Shown here: positions 56,519 through 64,000 of the stretch, piece by piece | Layout: the number at the start of each line of letters is the position of its first letter | Position numbering within the stretch: position 1 is the stretch's first letter | Assembly (NCBI GenBank): GCA_027922465.2 | Contig: BQMF02000050.1 | Span: forward strand, 1,302,001-1,366,000 | Direction: 5' to 3' | Origin: Turritopsis dohrnii | Lineage: Eukaryota > Cnidaria > Hydrozoa > Anthoathecata > Oceaniidae | DNA: 64,000 bases | The notes under the pieces: generated by a model | Seen by the model: only the letters and a program-made list of their open reading frames with translations | Told to the model about the DNA's origin: nothing | The model's database searches: none | Made by a program: the position numbers and the translations under genes

Positions 56519-57150
56519 TTAGTATTCATCTTCACTGCATCGTGATCTGATATGTTTAACACATTTTCGAAGAACCTTCACATTAAAATCAACCAAACTA
56601 TGATGAACGTAAACATGGTCCAGCATTCCTCCATCCAAATGAGTTGGAAAGTCAAGCTGTAATATGTAATCGGACATAACTTCGGTTAGAGCTGATAATT
56701 CATTGAGTTTGTATCCATTGATGTTAAAATCCCCTAAAATAAAATCAACAGAATAGATACTCAAGACTTCTCTAAGTTGATTTGCAAATATATTAATAGG
56801 AGTTCTATTATTCTTGTAAACCAAAATTAAACAAAATTCCTTGTTTGGGCGAGAAAGATTCTTTTGTAAATTTAACAACAGAAAAACCTGATAATGGTCA
56901 TACTCAGTTACAATTCAAGGAATAACTGTTGTGACAGATTGCCATGCTATTGTATTTGTGGTGGTCATTTATTATAGCTTATTGTGTAGTCAATCATGCA
57001 CTCATCCACATAATTCATTACAGACTGATCTCCAAAACCAATTTGGGTTTCTGTCAAACAAAGAAGGTCATTTCTATATAAATAATTGTCATGTGTAATA
57101 TCCACTGCATGCTTCCCTAAAGATCTGACATTTAAAACACATATAGTCAA
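56519..57150 (-). pseudogene. AP endonuclease domain of a Helentron polyprotein
   Basis: Two frames in order on the minus strand: VLNVRSLGKHAVDITHDNYL with LLCLTETQIGFGD (57150-56965), then LILVYKNNRTP, DFILGDFNING and GGMLDHVYVHHS (56878-56519). These are the N-terminal, GDFN and LDHV motifs of exonuclease-endonuclease-phosphatase family nucleases. They are found at the C-terminus of Helentron (Helitron2) Rep-helicases and in LINEs. It is placed here with the Helentron because helicase pieces precede it on the same strand. Broken between 56965 and 56880. Confidence 0.65.
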
Positions 57151-57396
57151 GGAAAAACTAGATAATGCAAAGTCCCTTAAAGCAATGACTCGATTTTTAT
57201 CATTCTCAGACGAACATATTCCTCTGTTACCCTTTCATTGCATGTAAAGCCTTACGATTATATTGACCTGTGAAAAGTAATCCGCTTTTTCTCCGGGTGT
57301 TTAAACCAGCCTTACAATCATCAAATTTGATATAAATAATTTCTATTAGCCCACTCTTTGATTTGAAGTCTAATATGGTTCCAAGTTGACCATTGA

Positions 57397-57612
57397 TCAG
57401 TCATCATTAATATCAACATTAGTGATCAACATTACCCTTGCGCCAACTTTCAAGTGAAGTTCATTTGCTAAACCTCCTGTATCACTTTGCTTTAAATTTT
57501 TTATTCTATTTTTTTCACTGTCGGTGAAATTCTGCGGATAGCTATCAATGCTTGAAATTGAAAAGGATTGCGAGGAAAGAGTGTTCAACATCTTTATATT
57601 ATGAACATTCAC
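57397..57612 (-). pseudogene. Helitron helicase C-terminal fragment
   Basis: A 71-codon frame containing the late PIF1/Helitron helicase segment GGLANELHLKVGARVMLITN plus VDI. It starts directly at the end of the Walker A-bearing frame (57609). The central helicase motifs (Walker B to motif IV) are therefore deleted. Confidence 0.7.
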
Positions 57613-59182
57613 AGAATAGTTGTTGCATCGATATTATTTGCAGCAATACCAGTTGGGGCCAATTTAATTACCCTGGGCTTTTCCAATTCTTCATCTTTGT
57701 AAACCAAAACTTTAGACAGACAGTTAAAGATGCATTTTATCAAATGTGATTTTCCCACACCACCACCGCCTGTTAAAAAAATTTTCAGTGGTTCTTGAGG
57801 GATAGGATCTTTGCACTTTAAGTTTTGGACAAATATTTTACCCCAGTTCAGAAAAATATCAAAGATTTTTCTTTGTTTAATATTAAGTGATCTAATATGG
57901 GCATTTATGTCATCATCACTTACAAGATTGTGATTGCTATTTGTATAACTGCCAATGAAATTGTAATTTATTTCATCATCATCATCATCATCATCATCAT
58001 CGCGATTTTGCAAATCATTCATAAGCCCATTTACTTCCTCATTTTCTTGTTGAGCAAAAGCATCTTGATTATTTTCGAAATTATTACAGTAATTTTCTAA
58101 AGCCACATCTACAAGATCACCATGTGGTTCAAAATTAACCTTATTTTGATTTACAACTGCATTGACTTCTTCCTTATTTAGCTTTATAACATATGAACCT
58201 TGATTAAAATATTTTGTAGGGGATAACACAATATCCCTTTCAACTTTATACCCAAATTTTCCTGTGGGGAATAAATGGGGATGTGCTAGTTCTTCACAAT
58301 ATTCATCATTTATCAGAGAATGGGGAATTTTTCCTTCACCTGGTGCTAAGATAGCATTTTCGTTATCAACTATAACGTGAGGAATTTCTGACACAAGAAT
58401 TTTTTCACTTGCAGGCATTCAAATGAATTTAATGGGTCTTCAGAATTAAATTCGGACTCTTTTTTTTCAAATAGATTTACAATTGCAATGGAATCATCAT
58501 CAATAAATTTTATTTGAATATCACAATTAAATTCAGACTCATTTTTTGCAAATAGAATTGCAATGGAATCATCGTCAATAAATTTTATTTGAATATCACA
58601 ATTATCATAACTGTTTTGGTTAACAGAATAAGTGTTCACTTTGAAATCCACAGCTGAATCATTGACATTATTAGGAAAGATTACACTAATATCTTTATAT
58701 AGATGATTATTGTTCACAAGGTAATTCAATAATGCTTCTAACATTTCACCACGAACTTGCTGGGAAATAACTGGATGTTTGAATGAAAGTTTCCGTTTCA
58801 GCTCTATATTAACAACACCACTGCTATCACTCCCTCTGGGCAAAACTTCACATACATTAGGATTTTCAATTGGAATATTACAAATACTACCCCTTAGTTT
58901 TGGGAATTCACCTTTGCACATAAGTAAGACTTTGGAAAATAAGATAAGTTGTGCAATAAGAATACGTTCTAATTTTCTAGTATTGTTCAAATTGTTTGGG
59001 AAAGCATACAACTCAAGTTTATTTTTAACTGCTTGGCATGGTATTTTTTTAAGTAACTTTTTGTGACATGTTAAGCAGATGTAAACATTCCTATCTGAAG
59101 TTTTCACTATTTCATAACAAAATTCACATGTGTTTACAGCATATTTTTTACTAACAAACAAAATTACTGATCTTTTGTACAA
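57609..59182 (-). pseudogene. Helentron Rep-helicase polyprotein, N-terminal and Walker A parts, Rep domain deleted
   Basis: Frame 59182-58370 begins with a cysteine-rich region (CEFCYEIV, CLTCHKKL) and the Helentron N-terminal domain (GEFPKLRGSICNIPIENPNV, CEVLPRGSDSSGVV, VRGEMLEALLNYLVNNNHLY). One base slips near 58410. Frame 58418-57609 then continues with EYCEELAHPHLFPTGKFGYK and LSPTKYFNQ. That is where the HUH Rep nuclease should follow, but the sequence jumps to an acidic linker (Asp-run from a GAT repeat at 57978-58008) and then the helicase Walker A loop TGGGGVGKS (residues 216-224 of this frame). So the Rep catalytic region is missing. A 78-bp stretch encoding NCDIQIKFIDDDSIAI is tandemly duplicated at 58440-58600. 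This copy cannot move by itself. Confidence 0.8.
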
Positions 59183-59253
59183 ACAACGATTACAACAAAC
59201 ACATATGTAGTGAGTGCCCTCTTGAATTATTTTTCTGAAATGCTCTATTCTAC

Positions 59254-59673
59254 TTACAATACTACTTTTTTTTTCTTTTCATAGCATGCTTTGCTTGTTT
59301 TCCTCATTTTCACTTTCTCATCCTCATGTCTGTCAGTCCCCATTAAGTTTTCGTAATGTCTTTTGCGCGTTTTCCTCATTTTTGCCTTCTTTTCCTCATG
59401 TCTATCAGTCCCTTTAATATTTTCAAAAAGTCTTTTATGAGAACTCTTATTTCTTTCCTTTTCCTCCTCGTGTTGAGAAGTGCCTTTCTTTTTGTCACGA
59501 ATAATTTGCATTTGTCTTTTTCGTACATTTTTATTAGCAAAATTTTTTGCTTTCCCAAGATTTTCAAAACTGGTTTTTATATACAAAACTTGAAAAAATG
59601 TTACATCATATGTTTTGTAGATATAATTTTGAACACTCTTTAGACTATCAAATTTCATAAAAATAAGTCCCAT
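59254..59673 (-). pseudogene. Helentron basic repeat region
   Basis: The frame starts LMKFDSLKSVQNYIYKTYDV-like (LIFMKFDSLKSVQNYI), the end of the protease domain. It then has three imperfect repeats of about 28 residues of the form GTDRHEEKKAKMRKTRKRHY plus ENL. It is highly charged, probably nucleic-acid binding. It is offset in frame from the protease segment (60139-59648), so the polyprotein is interrupted. Confidence 0.6.
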
Positions 59674-60139
59674 TTTGAATTATTTTACCTTTCTTGTCCA
59701 TACTATACAAATCAAATATATAAAATTCCCCTTGGTGTAATGCTATTGAAACACTATAACCATGAATAACAAAAATAAATCCACAACACTGGGACAATAG
59801 TTTTGTGGAAACAAAATTAACTGCAACATCATCTGAAATAAACTCACCATCACAAACCGTGAATTCAAGTTTGCAGTTTTGATTCTCAATCTGCACATTT
59901 TTTGGAAACTGGTCAACAAAGAGGCTTTCCGTAACGCCTAATTTCTTAAAATTCAAGTCGCCTTCCTTTAATATGTAATCCAAATCATGACTTTTCCATA
60001 GTGGAATATTCCTAAGCTTTGAATAGCACACAGATATAATAGTATTGCAAGAACATTGGATACCTGCTGTATGTCCAAAAGTTGGATCTCCTTGATGAAA
60101 AGACCCTTGGATGACTTTAATTGGAAATGAAAAATCCAT
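59648..60139 (-). pseudogene. Helentron-associated cysteine protease domain (C76/OTU-like)
   Basis: A 163-codon frame starting MDFSFPIKVIQGSFHQGD. The segment GHTAGIQCSCNTIISVCYSK carries the putative nucleophile cysteine in a G-x-QC context. LWKSHDLDYILKEGD, CGFIFVIHGYSVSIALHQGE and FYIFDLYS follow and match the layout of the tegument-protease-like (C76) or OTU-like domains at the N-terminus of animal Helentron polyproteins. The histidine would be the H of VIHGYSV or ALHQGE. It is the first domain of the polyprotein on this strand. The assignment to C76 rather than OTU is from memory of the motif pattern. Confidence 0.6.
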
Positions 60140-60224
60140 TTAGTTGCAAAAAATATAATTGAATCGTTATCTCAGTTAACTTTGCTGTTGGTGGCTGGTG
60201 TTGGTGCCTATTCCCTGTTGGTGC

Positions 60225-60312
60225 CTGCAGCAGTCAGTGACGTATGAGTATGACAAACTGAGCGAAATAGGCCAGCAGCAGTCAGTGACTATTAAGTATG
60301 ACAAACTGTGCC
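60225..60312. repeat. Two direct repeats upstream of the Helentron protease frame
   Basis: CAGCAGTCAGTGAC followed by TA..AGTATGACAAACTG occurs twice, at about 60229 and 60276, roughly 90-170 bp upstream of the first ATG. Could be promoter elements (inference). Confidence 0.5.
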
Positions 60313-62404
60313 AAAAAAATGTAAAAAGAAAAAATATGATCCAAAGAAATACAGTATTACTTGTTTAGATATACAAATAGTGTTGTGTACCTTTCAGAAC
60401 GCATAAAATTACCCCGCACACCAATGCTTTTCTTCAAACACTGACATAAACATCGCATTCTTTCACTTTTAACAAAGATATACTTTACAGAACTGTGTAA
60501 TACACTAGTTGATAGTAATTGTGAAATAAAAAATAATAAGCTATTAAGTAATGATTGACTAATACATTTATTTATAACTTAAAAACCTAATATTATGTAG
60601 TAAAGACAATATTTAACTTGATTTTTGAAGTTTAACAATGAAACTTAGTACTCTGTTAATATTCCATAAAATATACATTTTCCTAGAGGAAAAGACCATT
60701 AGGTGTGTGCGGACATGGCTTATTCGGCTCATTTATTTACTTTAGTGAGATCGTCCAAAATGTCACGGAGATACATAGAACGACGATACCAATAGTTCGC
60801 TACAGCGAAATTAATAAAATTTAATAAAGGTTTTGTAAAATTATTTTTTACCCTGGAGACGTGAAACAAACATTGCAACACTTTAAATGCCCTACTTCAG
60901 ACCAAAATCATGTTTTTACATGCAGAAACAAATGGCAATACAACAAAGAAGTATATATTGTATGTGCAGAATAGAAGTAACTTTAGTGTAAAAAAGCAAT
61001 ACATAATGCAGAACACAAAACCAAACATTGAATAACATTACAAAATGTGAATTGAAAACAAATCGATACCTTCCAACTGTGTTTCTTTCATGCCGAAGTT
61101 ACATTGGACAAAATTTTTAAAATCGATAATCCGTTCCTCACCAACCATCAACATCGTCATCTAAACCATTAGTTTCATTTCTTTATTGTTATTGTATTTT
61201 TATTTTGCTTATCTAAAAGAAAAAAAGATTTTGAATGCATAATGATTCAAATATATACCTAATCGTATTATGACAAACAAAGAAAAACGAGAACATATAT
61301 TAAACTTAAAAGAATAATTGAATAACATACAAAAAACATAAACATACTATGACGATATCGAAAGAAAGCAAAAGAAACTAAAAGAAACTTCAAGAACGCA
61401 TTTACCTTATGAATAATAATTAAAAACACAAACGTAATGACAGAATTTCTATAGCTAAAGAGTTTATAACAAATGAATAACAAATGAATCTCCTCTGGCT
61501 AATTCAAAACACAACAGTAAACAACCCTTTATTTATCCAGCATATTAACTGTGTTCTAACTGAATCGATTTACTTTAGTTTAACTTCAAACAATATAGGA
61601 TACCTTTCACTGCCAATTCACTTCAACATGTTAGCAAACAGCGTTGATCATCTTCTGTAGCCATTTTCAAACACCTTTAAACTCTTTACTTCTATATTCA
61701 TACCTGTAAACAAATTACTAACACTTTATTTACTTTCCAGCACATATATATTTATAAAACACTTTCGCTATCATTTTTACAAACTGAACTGCTTTCTTCG
61801 TTTGGCAAAACTGCTTTTATGCTTATATGCGAAGTAGTACCTGAAAATCTTCTGTATTTTCCAGTAGATTTTGTACTGTAAACACTGTTAATACCTCTGC
61901 AAACTTTCTTTACTTTCCAGCAAGTTTCTACTATACATCCATCTACATTTTCTGCTGCAAACACGTACGTACTAAATATACTTTCTTTCTGCCATGCTGC
62001 AATGTTTTATTGCACTGAAAAACATAAGTCAGACTTCTTCATTTGCCAGAACTGTTTTTATGTTGAATGTGATGTAAATCTTCCGTCAATAATAAGCCTT
62101 TTATGCATTAAAATAAACTCACAAAACTTCGCATCACCAGTTTGTCGTGAATAATAATTTAGCAACGGATTCCGCTTTGATTTTCGGCAACCAATCAAGA
62201 TGGCAAATAAAGAAAGTCCTGCGTTTTGATTGGTTTAAAAAACGTGAGTTAAATTAATCGTCACACTTAGATTATGTAACATTAAAAAAAGTGTCTTTCG
62301 CATCTGCGTGGTTTTACGACGAAAAGGGAAAAAATTAGAAGAATTTGACCGTGACAAAAAAGTAAATATGTCACTCTCTAAAATAAAAGTGGGATGCACA
62401 ATCG
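60313..62404. other. No gene seen; weak repeats at 61690-62080
   Basis: AT-rich 5' flank of the Helentron coding region. TCTTCGTTTGGCAAAACTGC (about 61795) and TCTTCATTTGCCAGAACTGT (about 62035) plus repeated TTTACTTTCCAGCA indicate a diverged 240-bp tandem duplication. A 70-codon ORF there is not convincing. Confidence 0.4.
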
Positions 62405-62580
62405 CGGATTATTATAATAAGATAAGATGATAGTTGAACACAGAAAAACTTGGCATATCCCCTCGCTTTATTATATAGACACAATATAGCATAATACATT
62501 ACTTGATACATTACTTTGCCCTCGTCCTACGAGGCTAACGCTTTTCCCAAAATGATCAACCTTGATTCTAGGGCTTTAAA
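62405..62580 (+). repeat. Terminal repeat of the RPA-bearing element, copy B
   Basis: Inverse copy of 54525-54797: GTTGAACACAGAAAAACTTG, GCATATCCCCTCGCTTTATT, the CCTCGTCCTACGAGG hairpin, and CAACCTTGATTCTAGGGCTT. Confidence 0.7.
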
Positions 62581-62925
62581 ACATCTGATAATAAAATAAG
62601 TTCACCTAGTAGAGTGAAGTGAAAACACAATCAAACGAAATTAAAGTTTTCTTTGTCAACGAACAGGTATAATCTTGAACAGTAGTATTTCTTAAATGAG
62701 CAATCAAGTTGAAAACAAAAGAGCTGTATATATTTAGGCTATTATTTAGGACTCAGCTAAAACTAAGAAAAAGCTGTAATAGGCAATAATAATTAACACA
62801 ATGCAATTTAGTTCAGGTGATTCGAATATCTGTCATAGAGAATAATAGTCAACTTAAAATAAAAGATATAAAGAACATTGAAAGATTAACAATCAACTGC
62901 AAATTTTAAGTTCTTTATTGACTTT
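62581..62925 (+). repeat. Direct copy of the RPA gene 3' end (52618-52968)
   Basis: About 345 bp nearly identical to 52618-52968, including AAGTTCACCTAGTAGAGTGA and the last coding bases of the RPA-like gene (TTAACAATCAACTGCAAATT). It is joined directly to terminal repeat copy B, so most of the RPA-bearing element is deleted here. Confidence 0.85.
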
Positions 62926-63044
62926 AGGACACCCGTGATGGAGTAAAGTATTTAAAATACCCGTGGTTTCTCCTCCTCCTCCTCCTACTACTCCTCCAAG
63001 TTATGAACGTTTTCGTGCAGCGTTTACATGACATCGTTGCAGAA

Positions 63045-64000
63045 TTCGCAAATTTGGTCAAATTAGGACTTCCAGTTGACCAATTTTCATGAAAATTTGC
63101 ACAGAGCACAATTGAAACGTCCTGATTTCAAATTTCACAATGCTATTGCCAGGTTTGACTAAAATTGGCCAATTTAGGCCAAATTTGCACCAAATTTCGT
63201 AAATTCTTCAATTTTCATGAAATTTTGCACGGATCACAATTGAAAAGTGCTTATTTCGAATTTGACAATGATATTGCCAGGTTTGACTAAAATTGGGCAA
63301 TTCAGGCCAATTTGGACCAAATTTCGAAAGTTCTTCAATTTTCATGAAATTTTGCACGGATCACAATTGAAAGGTGCTGATTTCAAATTTGACAATGATT
63401 TTGTCAGGTTTGACTAAAATTGGCCAATTTAGGCCAAATTTGACCAAATTTCGTAAATTCTTCAATTATCATTAAAATTTGCACAGATCACATTTGAAAG
63501 GTGCTGATTTTGAATTTGACAATGATATTGCTAGGTTTGACTAAAATTGGCCAATTTTGGCCAAATTTGGACCAAATTTCGTGAATTCTTCAATTTTCAT
63601 GAAATTTTGCACGGATCACAATTGAAAAGTGCTGATTTCGAATTTGACAATGATAATGCCAGGTTTGACTAAAATTGGGCAATTTAAGCCAAATTTGGAC
63701 CAAATTTTGAAAGTTCTTCAATTTTCATGAAATTTTGCACGGATCACAATTGAAAGGTGCTGATTTCAAATTTGACAATGATTTTGTCAGGTTTGACTAA
63801 AATTGGCCAATTTAGGCCAAATTTGGACCAAATTTCGTAAATTTTTCAATTTTCATGAAAAATTGCACAGATCACATTTGAAAGGCGCTGATTTTGAAAT
63901 TGACAATGATATTGCCAGGTTTGACTAAAATTGGCCAATTTTGGCCAAATTTGGACCAAATTTCGAAAGTTCTTCAATTTCACAAAAATTTGCACGGATC
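63045..64000 (+). repeat. Satellite array, 126-bp monomer in trimeric higher-order repeats
   Basis: The monomer contains TTCATGAAATTTTGCACGGA, TTTGACAATGATATTGCCAG and GGTTTGACTAAAATTGG. Copies begin near 63088, 63216, 63339, 63465, 63591, 63720, 63846 and 63972. Monomers three apart are more alike than neighbours (A-B-C-A-B-C), giving a unit of about 380 bp. The array continues beyond the window. It is preceded by a (CTC)n run at 62967-62995. Confidence 0.85.

Noticed and set aside
63045..64000. CRISPR-like array
   Set aside because: The repeat unit is a contiguous 126-bp monomer with no unique spacers, in a eukaryotic setting. It is a satellite.

Overview
The window looks like AT-rich, repeat-dense genomic DNA of an invertebrate animal, most likely a cnidarian. 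I infer this from the content: spliced metazoan genes with GT-AG introns, IS3EU-like and HECT-bearing DNA transposons, a Penelope-like element, Helentron/Helitron debris, non-LTR retrotransposons and many miniature inverted-repeat elements (MITEs). There are no bacterial operons and no rRNA or genuine tRNA genes. Species assignment is not possible from sequence alone.

Layout. 0-5.4 kb: a SINE-like tail over a pogo/Tigger remnant, then a well-delimited IS3EU-like transposon (1560-4900, 6-bp target duplication) with one transposase gene, then a short element of a second family. 5.4-13 kb: mostly non-coding, with a divergent tandem repeat, a decayed coding fragment and a 5'-truncated Penelope-like element (minus strand). 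13.7-15.6 kb: a two-exon wax ester synthase/diacylglycerol acyltransferase (WSD-type) gene. 17.4-19.1 kb: two non-autonomous Helitrons in perfect head-to-tail tandem. 21.1-26.8 kb: the most interesting unit, in which inverted repeats enclose an intact IS3EU-like transposase (plus strand) and an intact five-exon HECT E3 ubiquitin ligase gene (minus strand). Both proteins start with a zinc ribbon of identical spacing. 27-34 kb: MITEs, a tandem duplication, a 909-bp ACGTC-rich element with a tRNA-like insert, and a dead LINE. 34.3-36.2 kb: a two-exon flavin-containing monooxygenase. 36.7-38.5 kb: a LINE with an internal deletion. 39-48 kb: repeats, a small multi-pass membrane ORF, and a candidate four-exon gene I do not recognise. 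49.5 kb: an inverted duplication carrying a ribozyme-like hairpin. 52.6-62.9 kb: a decayed Helentron region (C76-like protease, zinc region, helicase pieces, AP endonuclease; Rep domain deleted), bracketed by two oppositely oriented copies of an element that carries an RPA-like ssDNA-binding gene. 63.0-64.0 kb: a 126-bp satellite organised as a trimeric higher-order repeat that runs off the window.

The probable host genes are the WSD acyltransferase, the FMO, possibly the small membrane protein and the candidate secreted gene. They are separate loci with no sign of working together. Almost everything else is mobile DNA at different stages of decay, with elements nested in one another.
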